Origin: Nocardia rhamnosiphila NBRC 108938 | Lineage (GTDB): Bacteria > Actinomycetota > Actinomycetes > Mycobacteriales > Mycobacteriaceae | DNA length: 64,000 nucleotides | Direction of reading: 5' to 3' | Assembly: GCF_000720425.1 (NCBI RefSeq) | Contig: NZ_JOAJ01000001.1 | Location: forward strand, 434,001-498,000 | Shown here: in pieces, positions 17,235-25,855 of the stretch | Numbering within the stretch: the stretch's first letter is position 1 | Layout: each line of letters opens with the position of its first letter | The notes under the pieces: model-generated | The model's database searches: none | What the model was told of the DNA's origin: nothing | Seen by the model: only the letters and a program-made list of their open reading frames with translations | Made by a program: the position numbers and the translations under genes

Positions 17235-17440
17235 ATGCGTCCGTCCTCGGACAAGGTGATGCCCGAGGCATGGAAGGCTGCGAGCGCCTTCGCGTCGGCG
17301 AATCGAGACGCGGCATTACAGCGCGGACTCTCGGTCCAGGAGTCCGAGTTCATCAAGCTGCGTGCGTCGCAGATCAATGCGTGCGCGTTCCATGCCCGGC
17401 ACCTGCTCGCGCTGGGCCCGCGCACCCGTGCCCGGACCAG
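17235..17440 (+). pseudogene. Truncated carboxymuconolactone-decarboxylase (AhpD-like) fragment
   Basis: An ATG with GGAG at 7 nt opens a frame reading MRPSSDKVMPEAWKAASAFA...LSVQESEFIKLRASQINACAFHARHLLALG. The block KLRxSQINxCAFxxxxH is that of the CMD/AhpD family, but the second cysteine of the CxxC is His here and homology stops after ~65 residues, where the frame runs on into low-complexity arginine-rich sequence over the end of the convergent peptidase gene. The usual C-terminal half (~70-90 residues) is missing in all frames. Read as a decayed fragment; a short expressed protein is less likely. Confidence 0.6.
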
Positions 17441-17513
17441 GGCACAGCTTCGTGCGGAGGGTGTTCGAACCGGGCTTTCGGGGCGTTCGAGCCGACTGGT
17501 GCACCGGGGTCGG

Positions 17514-19454
17514 TCAGCCCATACTCGAGGAGTCGGGCATACCGATGCTGCGGCCGCCGAGGTGGCGGGCGAAATGCCGCTCGATCGCGCGGTACAGCAT
17601 GACCCGGTTCTCCGGATTCGCGAATCCGTGGCCTTCGTCCTCGGCGACCAGGTATTCGACCGGCACACCGCGCTCGCGGAGCCGGGCGACGATATTGTCG
17701 GATTCGGCCTTGACGACGCGGACATCGTTGGCGCCCTGGGCGACCAATAGCGGAGTGCGGATCTTGTCGACCATGGTGATCGGGGAGCGGGTCAGCATAT
17801 CGGCCTCCTGCTCGGGAATTTCGGGGTCGCCGACATAGCGGTACCAGTTGTTGACGTTGTAGGCCCGAGTGAACGGCGGCAGGGTGCGCAGGAAGTTGGC
17901 GAGATCGGAGATGCCGACGTAGTCGACGGCGGCGGCGAAACGGTCCGGAGTCACAGTGATACCGACGAGTGCGGCGTACCCGCCGTAGGAACCGCCGTAG
18001 ATGCCGAGGCGATCGGGGTCGGCGTAACCTTCGGTGACGGCCCAGTCGACGGCGTCGATCAGATCGTCGTGCATCGCCTTGGCGAACTCGCCGATCGCGC
18101 TGGTGACGTGCCGTTTCCCGTAACCGAGCGAGCCGCGGAAGTTGACCTGCAGTACCGCGTAGCCGCGGTTGGCGAGGAACTGGGCGTCGTCGCTGTAGCC
18201 CCACGAGTCGTGGTACCACGGCCCGCCGTGCACCACCAGCACCAGCGGGAGGTTCCGCGGCTCCACCCCGACCGGCAGGGTGAGGTAGGCGTGCAGAGGC
18301 AGCCCGTCGCGGGCGGAAAACCCGACAGGCTGCATGGGGGCCATGGCGTTCGGGTCCCGGTCCGGGTAGGACCGGAACAGCAGGCGGGCATCGCCGGTGG
18401 TGTGGTCGTAGAACCAGGTGACACCGGGATCGCGGTCGTGGACGAAGGTGGCGACCCAGCGCTGCCCGGAGTCGTCGCAGGACAGGGTGCCGAGCACGCC
18501 GTCGGACAGTTTCTCCAGCCGGGCGTGGATTTCGGCGAAGTGCGGGTCGAGAACCTCGATACGCGGGCGATCGCCCACGAAGCGCGCGGCGAGGATCTCG
18601 CCGGTGCTCCGATGGGTGTAGACCGGGGGCGGGAGCACACCGGGCAGCAGCATACCGCTGATGTCGAGGTCGTGGCCGTCGACCGCGGCGACGACGGTCT
18701 CGGCGCCGGTCTCGTGGTCGATGCGGACCAGCCGCAGGTTGTCGCCGTCCTGGTAGGACCCGACGAGCAGCCCTTTCCCGTCGGCAGTGACCTGCTGGGG
18801 CTGAATGCTCATCGGGTACTCGGCCCCGCCGGGGCGGCGGAGCGGCCGCGTCCCTCCGGTGGCGGGGTCGATCGCGGAGATCTCGACGGTGCCGTCCTGG
18901 GCCAGGGCGGTGCGGAAGGCGGGCTCGCCGCGGTGGTCGAGCAGGACGGCGGACGTCGGATCGTCCTGCTCGAGGTGCAGGGTCGTCTCGCCGGTCGCGA
19001 CGGCGATCCGGAAGGTATCGAAGAACAGTGGGCGCCGGTTCATCGTGACGAGCACGCTGCCGGAGACCGACGGCAGCGGCTCCACACCCACCACACGTGA
19101 CCCCGGGTCCATCGGCGTGAGGTCGGCAACGGGTGCGTCGGGTTCGTCGAGGTCGACGCGGTACAGATGCCAGTCCTCGTTACCGTCGGTGTCCTGGAGG
19201 TAGAGCAACCAGCGGGTGTCGTCGGTCCAGTAGTAGGTGGTGATCCCGCGGCGGGTGTCGTGAGTGACGGGAACAGCGTCGTCATGGGTCGCGTCGATAC
19301 CGCGGACCCAGACGTTGCGGCGGCCTCGATGCGGGGCGAGGTAGGCGATACGGGTGCCGTCGGGGGAGATCGACGGATTCGCGAACTGCGGGTCGGCGAA
19401 GAACGCCTCGATGTCGATCAGCTCGGGGCGCTGATTGGTCGGCTTTCCGGTCAC
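17514..19454 (-). CDS. S9 family serine peptidase (prolyl oligopeptidase/acylaminoacyl peptidase type)
   Basis: 646 residues from a GTG with GGAG 8 nt upstream; the ORF upstream of that is not protein-like. Residues ~10-390 are a beta-propeller (repeated blades such as PSISPDGTRIAYLAPHRGRRNVWV). Residues ~400-640 are the alpha/beta hydrolase domain: VLVVHGGPWYHDSWGYSDDAQFLANRGYAVLQVNFRGS, nucleophile Ser489 in IYGGSYGGYAAL, Asp in VAQGANDVRV and His in DEGHGFANPENR. It cleaves short peptides or acylated N-termini in the cytosol; no signal peptide is present. It is divergent from the DHFR-like gene with 473 bp between. Confidence 0.93.
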   Translation of the reverse strand: MTGKPTNQRPELIDIEAFFADPQFANPSISPDGTRIAYLAPHRGRRNVWVRGIDATHDDAVPVTHDTRRGITTYYWTDDTRWLLYLQDTDGNEDWHLYRVDLDEPDAPVADLTPMDPGSRVVGVEPLPSVSGSVLVTMNRRPLFFDTFRIAVATGETTLHLEQDDPTSAVLLDHRGEPAFRTALAQDGTVEISAIDPATGGTRPLRRPGGAEYPMSIQPQQVTADGKGLLVGSYQDGDNLRLVRIDHETGAETVVAAVDGHDLDISGMLLPGVLPPPVYTHRSTGEILAARFVGDRPRIEVLDPHFAEIHARLEKLSDGVLGTLSCDDSGQRWVATFVHDRDPGVTWFYDHTTGDARLLFRSYPDRDPNAMAPMQPVGFSARDGLPLHAYLTLPVGVEPRNLPLVLVVHGGPWYHDSWGYSDDAQFLANRGYAVLQVNFRGSLGYGKRHVTSAIGEFAKAMHDDLIDAVDWAVTEGYADPDRLGIYGGSYGGYAALVGITVTPDRFAAAVDYVGISDLANFLRTLPPFTRAYNVNNWYRYVGDPEIPEQEADMLTRSPITMVDKIRTPLLVAQGANDVRVVKAESDNIVARLRERGVPVEYLVAEDEGHGFANPENRVMLYRAIERHFARHLGGRSIGMPDSSSMG

Positions 19455-19927
19455 GGTCTGTCTCCACTTCGTTCGGCTCCGGCTCACACTTGCGCCTCTG
19501 ATCGAACACTGTGCCGTAGCGGCATACTCAAGCTCGCGGCCGCGAGGGACGTCAGGATTACCCACGGGCTTGTCTTCGACACTGTCGAGATCATCGCTGT
19601 ACCGGTCGTCGAACCCGGCCACTGCCGACGGCTGGATCGTAATCGACGACTACCGATCGGCGGGTCCCTGATCGATCACCTCCGGTGTCCGGTCGTACCG
19701 GTGTGTAGACGATCACGTATGAGGGTGAGCCTGTGAACCATGTTCGGTTGTTTCGGACGCCTATGTAATGGGCTCATGGCCCCGCAATGACTTTCCTACC
19801 GGCGCGCAACGTGCGCACTCCCACGTGCGTACCACTTCGATCGGCTGACCGAACACCGCCCTTACTCGAGCGACACGATTCGTCCGTGTCGATTCGAGCT
19901 CATCTCATCCGACTCAGGAGAATGACC
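19455..19927. other. Intergenic region between divergent peptidase and DHFR-like genes
   Basis: 473 bases that must hold both promoters. A perfect 10-bp palindrome TGATCGATCA lies near 19670. No coding frame with family resemblance, RNA gene or strong hairpin was seen. Confidence 0.45.
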
Positions 19928-20530
19928 ATGATTACCGCCAACCTCGCCGTTTCTCTCGACGGATTCGCTGCCGGACCCGGGCAGGATCTCGACCACCCCT
20001 TCGGTGTCGGCGCAGAAGCGCTGACTGCCTGGATGTTCGAAACCGAGCAGCCAGGACGGGAAGCGGATAAAAAGATCCTGGCCGACATCCACGCCGGTAT
20101 CGGCGCGCACATCATGGGCCGCAACATGTTCGGCCCCGGTCGCGGGCCGTGGGACCTCGGTTGGAATGGCTGGTGGGGAACCGAGCCGCCCTATCACGCG
20201 CCGACGTTCGTACTCACCCATTACGAGCGCGAACCGGTGACCATGGAGGGTGGCACCACGTTCACATTCGTCACCGAAGGTATCGAAGCGGCCCTGGTCC
20301 AGGCACACGAGGCCGCGGACGGAAAGGATGTGGGGATTGCCGGCGGCGCGGCGACGATTCGCCAGTACTTGGCTGCGGGCCTGCTCGACGAACTCGTCCT
20401 GCACGTGGTCCCTGTCGTACTCGGCGCAGGAGAGAACCTTTTCACCGGTCTCTCCGGAATCGAGCTTCGGCCGATGGAGACCACGGCCTCCCCCACGGTG
20501 ACGCACGTGCGCTACCGTGTCCGTCACTGA
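19928..20530 (+). CDS. Dihydrofolate reductase family protein (RibD C-terminal type)
   Basis: 200 residues. Two ATGs lie 6 nt apart; the second (19928) is chosen because CAGGAG is 7 nt before it. The sequence ITANLAVSLDGFAAGPGQDLDHPFGVGAE..., HIMGRNMFGPGRGPWDLGWNGWWG and GKDVGIAGGAATIRQYLAAGLLDELVLHVVPVVLGAGENLF is the stand-alone RibD-C/DHFR-like family, an NADPH-binding reductase fold of unknown substrate common in actinobacteria. It is not the housekeeping FolA. It is convergent with the AraC gene, separated by 66 bp. Confidence 0.88.
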   Translation: MITANLAVSLDGFAAGPGQDLDHPFGVGAEALTAWMFETEQPGREADKKILADIHAGIGAHIMGRNMFGPGRGPWDLGWNGWWGTEPPYHAPTFVLTHYEREPVTMEGGTTFTFVTEGIEAALVQAHEAADGKDVGIAGGAATIRQYLAAGLLDELVLHVVPVVLGAGENLFTGLSGIELRPMETTASPTVTHVRYRVRH

Positions 20531-20596
20531 CACGAGCCGGGGGCTGCACGGGTGCGTCCAGCTGCTTGTGCGGCCTCACTGCCGCTGTTCAGCGTG

Positions 20597-21610
20597 TCAT
20601 CGAATACCCGGCGCGGGAGAATGCGGGTCGGCGTGCCCGCCGGAAGGCTTCGGGTGCGGGAACAGCCTGTCACCGACAATCGAATGACGCGTGGCCCGGC
20701 GGTTGCCCGGCGCCGGAGTGTCGTAGGCGAGATCGCGGCGAATACCGGTCCGGTAATCCCTCGGCGGCACACCGAAATGGCGTTTGAAGGCCGCGCTCAG
20801 CGCGAAGGCGTTGCTGTACCCGACGTGGCGTGCGATGGCATCGACGGTGTGATCGGTTTCCCGGAAGAGGTCGGCTGCCAGCGACAGTCTCCACCCGGTG
20901 AGGAAGGACATCGGGGGTTCGCCCACGAGCGCATTGAACCGCCGTGCAATGGCGGCGCGCGAGACACCCACCGCATCCGCCAGAGACGCGACGGTCCACC
21001 GATGCCCGGGATTGTGCTGCAGCAGGCGCAGCGCTCTGCCCACCAATGGATCGCTGTAGGCGTGATACCAGGCAGGCGCGTCGTGGTGGACGAGCCGGGC
21101 GCGCAGCGCACCGGCCACAACCAGCTCCAATAGGTGGTGCAGTACGAGGTTGCGGACGGGCCGGTCTCCGGCAGCACCATCTGCCAAGATCTCGAGAACG
21201 CTGTCGGGAACATCGCTGTGCTGCAGAACGATGACCGGAGGCAGTCCGTGCAGCAGGCGCCGGGCCACCGCCGAGGCGGTGTCCTGGGACCCGGTGAGAA
21301 TCGTCGTGGCGCCCCGAGGCCGGTCGATCTGTGGTGCCGCGCCGGGGCTCAGTACCTCACGCGAGAGCACCTCTGCCGATGCCGGGCTCAGCCGCCCGGG
21401 ATGGAGGATGAGCGGCGGCTCGCTCATCGGGTTGTCTGCCACGAGGTATGTTTCCGAGCTGCGGATGATCGCGACCTCGCCGGGATTCACGTATCGCGAG
21501 CCGTGCCGAGCGGTGATCATCCAGATGCCCCCGCGAGCCGGCGACAACACCGTCAATGGTGTCCGTTCCGAAATATGCAGGGAAAAGGGCCGATTCAGCA
21601 CGCGCCACAT
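20597..21610 (-). CDS. AraC family regulator with N-terminal cupin
   Basis: 337 residues. Residues ~1-170 are the cupin_6-type sensor (PFSLHISERTPLTVLSPARGGIWMITARHG), residues ~200-305 the double helix-turn-helix (HRWTVASLADAVGVSRAAIARRFNALVGEPPMSFLTGWRLSLAADLFRETDHTVDAIARHVGYSNAFALSAAFKRHFGVPPRDYR). The ATG at 21610 has GGAG at 8 nt and is the only start before an in-frame stop, but relatives usually carry about 12 more N-terminal residues and the frame does read SSPVRGAFP just ahead of it, so the gene may have lost its original start. It lies 106 bp downstream of the alpha/beta hydrolase on the same strand. Confidence 0.88.
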   Translation of the reverse strand: MWRVLNRPFSLHISERTPLTVLSPARGGIWMITARHGSRYVNPGEVAIIRSSETYLVADNPMSEPPLILHPGRLSPASAEVLSREVLSPGAAPQIDRPRGATTILTGSQDTASAVARRLLHGLPPVIVLQHSDVPDSVLEILADGAAGDRPVRNLVLHHLLELVVAGALRARLVHHDAPAWYHAYSDPLVGRALRLLQHNPGHRWTVASLADAVGVSRAAIARRFNALVGEPPMSFLTGWRLSLAADLFRETDHTVDAIARHVGYSNAFALSAAFKRHFGVPPRDYRTGIRRDLAYDTPAPGNRRATRHSIVGDRLFPHPKPSGGHADPHSPAPGIR

Positions 21611-21716
21611 CGGAAACGCTCCGCGAACGGGTGAACTTCCGAGCCGCCCGGCCCCTCACCGGCGAGTGCGCTATCCCTGAACGGCTCCTGCGCTCTCGGG
21701 ACAGTGATGTATCGGG

Positions 21717-22625
21717 TCACTGCAACCCGCTCCCACTGTGCCGCTGCGATTCGATGAATGCTCGCAGGCGGTCGGCTAACCGGGTCGGGACCTGCATGGG
21801 CAGCGAATGCGTCGTGCCCGGCCAGATATCCACCTCGACCCGCGGGATGGAGGCTTCGGCTCGGCGCGCGGCGCGCTCCCCACCGGCAAGGGACTTCCCG
21901 GCGATAGCTACGTAGGTGGGGATTTCGATACCTGCCAACTCGGCACTGCTGAGCAGGCCCGGGATCGGAAGCGAACTCCGGTACTGCGCGGCCGCGGTCC
22001 GGATCATCTCGCCGATCGGTGTCGCGGCGCGGACTTCCTCTACGGACACCCCGCCGATCGCGGCCAGCGCGTGGTCGTGCCACGCGGCGCGGGGTGTGAC
22101 AGTGAACAGCAGCGCCCAGAGGAAGGTCGACGGTGGGGGAAGACGGAGCGTGAACACCGGCTCCACCAGCAGAAGCGAGGCGAGGCGGTGGGGCGCGTGC
22201 AGGGCCACCGCCGCAGCGGTCGCACCCCCGAAGGAATGTCCGAGGAGGTGGACGCGTGAACAGCCCAGATCGGCCAGCGCTTCGTCTACCCAGCGCGCCT
22301 GATCGGCCATCGACGTCAGCGGCGCCGTCTGCTCCGACATCCCCGCGTCCCCGATCGCGTCCATGGCGAGGATCGGGCGACCGATGCGTTCGTGCAGGGC
22401 AGCGAGATTCGCCGACCACATGGGAACGCCGGAGCTGCGCCCGGGGAGGAGGACAATGGGATCGGCATTGCCGTCGCCGCCGTTCCACACATAGGTGCGC
22501 ACAGTTCCGAATGTCGTCCGCACATCATGTGTGGAGGTCGGCGCCGGCCCGGCCGCAAGCGCGGCCTGGTAGGCCTTCGCGTACGCCCATCGCCCCTTCT
22601 GTGATCGGAAGCGGCCCAGCGTCAT
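21717..22625 (-). CDS. Alpha/beta hydrolase, target of the divergent TetR
   Basis: 302 residues. The second of two adjacent ATGs (22625) is chosen because GGAG lies 7 nt before it. The core shows DPIVLLPGRSSGVPMWSANLAALHER, VHLLGHSFGGATAAAVALHAPHRLASLLLVEPV with nucleophile Ser131, and a late WPGTTHSLPMQVP with the His. The N-terminal ~25 residues (LGRFRSQKGRWAYAKAYQAAL) are an amphipathic helix typical of this hydrolase subfamily. Two copies of a 16-bp palindrome in the upstream gap (22666-22700) tie it to the TetR encoded on the other side. Substrate unknown. Confidence 0.88.
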   Translation of the reverse strand: MTLGRFRSQKGRWAYAKAYQAALAAGPAPTSTHDVRTTFGTVRTYVWNGGDGNADPIVLLPGRSSGVPMWSANLAALHERIGRPILAMDAIGDAGMSEQTAPLTSMADQARWVDEALADLGCSRVHLLGHSFGGATAAAVALHAPHRLASLLLVEPVFTLRLPPPSTFLWALLFTVTPRAAWHDHALAAIGGVSVEEVRAATPIGEMIRTAAAQYRSSLPIPGLLSSAELAGIEIPTYVAIAGKSLAGGERAARRAEASIPRVEVDIWPGTTHSLPMQVPTRLADRLRAFIESQRHSGSGLQ

Positions 22626-22665
22626 CATCGTTCTCCGTTCGAGTAAGCTCGCTCCGGAAGAATAG

Positions 22666-22700
22666 CAATACGTTCGTATTGGAGCAATACGAACGTATTG
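22666..22700. promoter_or_regulatory. Tandem TetR operators between hydrolase and TetR genes
   Basis: Two perfect 16-bp palindromes built from arms CAATACG and CGTATTG: 22666-22681 (2-nt centre TT) and 22685-22700 (centre AA), centres 19 bp apart. They lie between the divergent starts of the hydrolase (22625) and TetR (22723) genes. A second, near-identical pair stands at 23356-23390. Confidence 0.85.
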
Positions 22701-22722
22701 GAATCTTGTCCCATGGAGCGAT

Positions 22723-23283
22723 ATGACCCTCGAAAACGACAAACGCACCGCGATTCTCGCCGCTGTATGGTCGGTCATCGCCGACAAGGGTGTCGCCGCG
22801 GTCTCGTTCCGCAATGTCGCCGCGGCTGCGGGCGTCTCGGTCGGGCTGGTGCAGCACTACGTCGGGTCGAAGGAGAAGCTCGTGCGTCTCAGTGCCGCCG
22901 CGATGATCGAAGGATCGGCGCGACGCTTCACCGACCGTCCGGCCGATGTCCATGCCGAGCTACGCCGTCTGATCGCCCACGCGGTACCGGCGACGCCGGG
23001 GTCGCGTCGCGGCGTCGTCGTCTGGCATGCCTACATTGCCGCGAGTATCGCCGACCCCGAACTGGCGGCAATGCTGCGCGATGCCAAGCGCGGGCAGGAG
23101 GCGAACGCGGCCCGCCTGCTCGCCGACTTCGCGCCCGGGGTCGACGCCGCCACGGTCGCGCGGCGACTGGTCGCGCTGTCGGATGGTCTCGCCGCCCGGG
23201 TCATCACCGGCGATCTCGAGCCGGCGGAAGCTGTCGACGCGATCGATCGCGCGATCGGCGACCTCGAAGCGGATCGGGACTGA
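22723..23283 (+). CDS. TetR/BetI-type regulator
   Basis: 186 residues. Helix-turn-helix domain KRTAILAAVWSVIADKGVAAVSFRNVAAAAGVSVGLVQHYVGSKEKLVRLSAAAM (residues ~7-60), with a C-terminal domain of the BetI-like TetR_C_6 group (residues ~75-180). It is flanked on both sides by pairs of the same palindrome (22666-22700 and 23356-23390), so its regulon very likely consists of itself, the divergent hydrolase and the downstream DHFR-like gene. The ATG at 22723 begins just after the second operator. Confidence 0.92.
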   Translation: MTLENDKRTAILAAVWSVIADKGVAAVSFRNVAAAAGVSVGLVQHYVGSKEKLVRLSAAAMIEGSARRFTDRPADVHAELRRLIAHAVPATPGSRRGVVVWHAYIAASIADPELAAMLRDAKRGQEANAARLLADFAPGVDAATVARRLVALSDGLAARVITGDLEPAEAVDAIDRAIGDLEADRD

Positions 23284-23355
23284 TCGTCGGCGTGGTCGTA
23301 TCCCGTCTCTCGTCGTGAGTCGCCAACCACTGCCGTCTCACTCCCGAGGTAAATA

Positions 23356-23390
23356 CAATACGTTCGTATTGCTCCGATACGAACGTATTG
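23356..23390. promoter_or_regulatory. Second tandem TetR operator pair
   Basis: CAATACG/CGTATTG palindrome at 23356-23371 (identical to the one at 22666) and a one-mismatch copy at 23375-23390 (left arm CGATACG), centres again 19 bp apart. The pair stands upstream of the broken DHFR-like gene and downstream of the TetR gene. Confidence 0.82.
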
Positions 23391-23465
23391 CTATCCTTCC
23401 TGGCAACGCCTCAGAAGATGATCGGCGTACGCGGGATACGTGCTCGGCGAAAGGGATTCACCACA

Positions 23466-23753
23466 ATGAGACTGACCACTATCACCCACGTATCCGTCGA
23501 CGGGGTGATGCAGGGACTCGGCGGCCCGGAAGAGGACCGGCAGGATGGATTCGAGCGTGCCGGGTGGGCTCTGCCGCTGTTCGACGATGACGCCGAGGCG
23601 TTCCTCGGTGGGATCTTCGAACGTGCGGATGCATTCCTGCTCGGTCGGCGCACCTACGAGTCCTTCGCCGGGTCCTGGGGCGTCACGGTGACCTGTCTGA
23701 ACGGCTACCCCAACACGGGTCTGGGCATCGTGACCGAGGTGCGGCTGCGATAG
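23466..23753 (+). pseudogene. Broken dihydrofolate reductase-like gene
   Basis: The ATG opens RLTTITHVSVDGVMQGLGGPEEDRQDGFERAGWALPLFDDDAEAFLGGIFERADAFLLGRRTYESFAGSWGV, the first ~80 residues of a RibD-C/DHFR-like protein. The family resemblance stops at SWGV and the frame ends 20 residues later at 23753. In another frame the bases at about 23745-23780 read GCDRWSNATITVP, matching the next strand of the family, so a deletion plus frameshift is likely. The C-terminal half is not recognisable. Its promoter still carries a TetR operator pair (23356-23390), showing it was a target of the neighbouring regulator. Confidence 0.7.
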
Positions 23754-23927
23754 GTGGTCGAACGCCACGATCACCGTGCCCCGCCTGGTCACTGCGGCGG
23801 CTCACTCCCTCCGGGCAGGCCGGGGCGCCCCGGAGCCGAGCCTGCGGGACGTCTGTACCGAGAGTGGCTCTCGAAGGCCGGATATGCGTCGGGCGCCCGA
23901 GTGGCGAAGAGGGAGAGAGGGAATTCG

Positions 23928-24917
23928 ATGCCGAGATGGATCGAGGGGATCCAAGCCCCAGTGGACCTCGGCCTGCTACTCGGGAAACCGCTGATCGACG
24001 CCACCGGAAAGTACAGCCACTTTCTGGCCGAGGACGTGATACGCGGATCGCGAGCCGGACTCGTTCGAGCCACCGATGAGTTCTTGCAGGTCGATCGGAT
24101 ATCGAAGGAAAAGACGCAATGGGACGGGTCTGATTCCTGGGGACGCTCGGCAGCCCTTCCTCCACCGGCTTCCGGGGAAGCTGTGACGGGCTGGGATACA
24201 GCGCGAGGTATAGAACTGGCCTTCTGGACCGGAGATGTCAGAAAGGAACGTCTCTACAGCAAGAATTTCGATGGACAAGGGCGTGCGACAGACGTTCCGA
24301 CCGGGGTATCTTTCTCGTCGACTCGGGGACGAGCTGCATTCTTCAAGAGGGTGAGATTCACTCCTTCTCTCATGTTGCACGGCACCTACTCCCGCTCGGG
24401 TCGGCAGATAAAGGATTTCCATGACGCCATGTCGGCGTGGCCGTCGGAACGGGCGATAATACTGCACGCCGATTCGGATCACGAACTGGAAGTCTTCTAT
24501 GTCAATGCGGACGTTTCCCCGTCTGCTGTACACGGTGACGACATGGCGCAGGGTTCGATCATGGCTCTCTCGCCGGAAATGTTCGCCAGAGTCGTCTCGA
24601 ACGACAGCGATATCCGTCGGTTGGCGGTATCGGAATCCGGCCGGCCGATCGTGGTGCTTTCGAGCAGTGCGGCAGCACCGGGTTGCTTCTTGGGGCAGCG
24701 TTTCGCTGATGCTCTTCAAAATCAGGAGCAACTACGGCGTGATGTATATGTGAGTCGCGGGGAGCAGATCGTGTGGGAACAAGCGCTGGACCGCGCTCCA
24801 CTTTCGGTGGAGCGGATGGGGGACATGCCGGAGCCTTCTCGGTCGGGAGAACGCCGACCGGACGACGAAGCCAAGATCTGGGAGCTGTACCCGGCTACGG
24901 GTCGGTACAGCTCATAG
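23928..24917 (+). CDS. Uncharacterised protein resembling a caspase-like/C80-like C-terminal domain
   Basis: 329 residues from ATG after a GAGGG-rich leader. I do not recognise a named family with certainty. Residues ~165-280 (DAMSAWPSERAIILHADSDHELEVFYV; GRPIVVLSSSAAAPGCFLGQRFADALQ...RDVYVSRGEQIVWEQ) follow the layout of the protease-fold module at the end of giant actinobacterial secreted proteins, where a His near His180 and a Cys in PVVLLACSAG form the dyad. Here the Cys position reads SSS (245-247), so the site is probably dead or altered; Cys253 is close by. GC content is lower than in neighbours and codon use is less biased, suggesting transfer. No signal peptide. Confidence 0.55.
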   Translation: MPRWIEGIQAPVDLGLLLGKPLIDATGKYSHFLAEDVIRGSRAGLVRATDEFLQVDRISKEKTQWDGSDSWGRSAALPPPASGEAVTGWDTARGIELAFWTGDVRKERLYSKNFDGQGRATDVPTGVSFSSTRGRAAFFKRVRFTPSLMLHGTYSRSGRQIKDFHDAMSAWPSERAIILHADSDHELEVFYVNADVSPSAVHGDDMAQGSIMALSPEMFARVVSNDSDIRRLAVSESGRPIVVLSSSAAAPGCFLGQRFADALQNQEQLRRDVYVSRGEQIVWEQALDRAPLSVERMGDMPEPSRSGERRPDDEAKIWELYPATGRYSS

Positions 24918-25153
24918 ATGGAGCGCGGTTCCGACGTCTCCGGTGCGACCGGTCGTCAGCAGTGAGACCTGCCGTATCGGCACATCTTTCTGCGCTGTCG
25001 CCTTCGGTACGGACGGCCTGTGGAATCAGGTCAGCGGGTGCTGCAGGCCGTTGTGCGGCGAGAGGCACGACGCGACGGTAGGTCTGCCGGGCACACAGAA
25101 TCTCCACAATTGACGCCTGTTCTCTCCACACGGGGTGGCTAGGCTTCCCGGGC

Positions 25154-25855
25154 ATGGAACAGAACGCACCGGCAGGGGGAGCGGTGGCGCGGCGGATCCT
25201 GGTGGTGGACGACGAACTCACCATCGCGGAATCGGTGGCGGCGCGGTTGCGAGCCGAGGAATTCACGGTGGAGGTGGCCCACGACGGACCCGCCGCGGTG
25301 GCCGCCGCGAGCACCTTCGGCCCCGACCTGGTCGTCCTCGACGTCATGCTGCCCGGCTTCGACGGACTGGAGGTCTGTCGGCGGATCCAGGCCGAACGCT
25401 CGGTGCCGGTACTGATGCTCACCGCGCGAACCGATGAGATCGATCAGCTCATCGGTCTCGGCGTCGGCGCCGATGACTACCTCACCAAACCGTTCTCCCT
25501 GCGGGTCCTCACCGCCCGGGTACACGCGTTGCTGCGCCGGGTCGAGCGCGCCGCCGCGCTGCCCGGCACGATCACCGTGGTGGGCGATCTGCGAATCGAT
25601 ACCGATCAGCGCCGGGTCTGGCGCGGTGGGGTCGAAGCACAACTGACGCCGCTGGAATTCGATCTGCTGGCCCGGCTGGCGCAGCGGCCCCGCGCGGTGC
25701 TGGCCCGCGAACGGCTCCTCGAGGAGGTATGGGACTGGGCCGATGCCGCGGGCACCCGGGCGGTCGACAACCATATCAAGGCATTACGCCGCAAACTCGG
25801 CGCCGACCTGATCCGGACCGTCCATGGTGTCGGGTATGCGCTGGAGAGCAGATGA
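25154..25855 (+). CDS. OmpR-family response regulator
   Basis: 233 residues. Receiver domain (~14-128): RRILVVDDELTIAE, phosphoacceptor Asp63 in DLVVLDVMLPG, Thr in MLTART and Lys in DDYLTKPFSLRVL. The DNA-binding winged helix follows (~140-233): LRIDTDQRRVWRGGVEAQLTPLEFDLLARLAQRPRAVLARERLLEEVW...RAVDNHIKALRRKLGADLIRTVHGVGYAL. The stop overlaps the start of the histidine kinase gene by ATGA. The ATG at 25154 is used; the GTG at 25184, just before ARRILVVDD, is an alternative because GGGGGAG stands just ahead of it. Confidence 0.95.
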   Translation: MEQNAPAGGAVARRILVVDDELTIAESVAARLRAEEFTVEVAHDGPAAVAAASTFGPDLVVLDVMLPGFDGLEVCRRIQAERSVPVLMLTARTDEIDQLIGLGVGADDYLTKPFSLRVLTARVHALLRRVERAAALPGTITVVGDLRIDTDQRRVWRGGVEAQLTPLEFDLLARLAQRPRAVLARERLLEEVWDWADAAGTRAVDNHIKALRRKLGADLIRTVHGVGYALESR

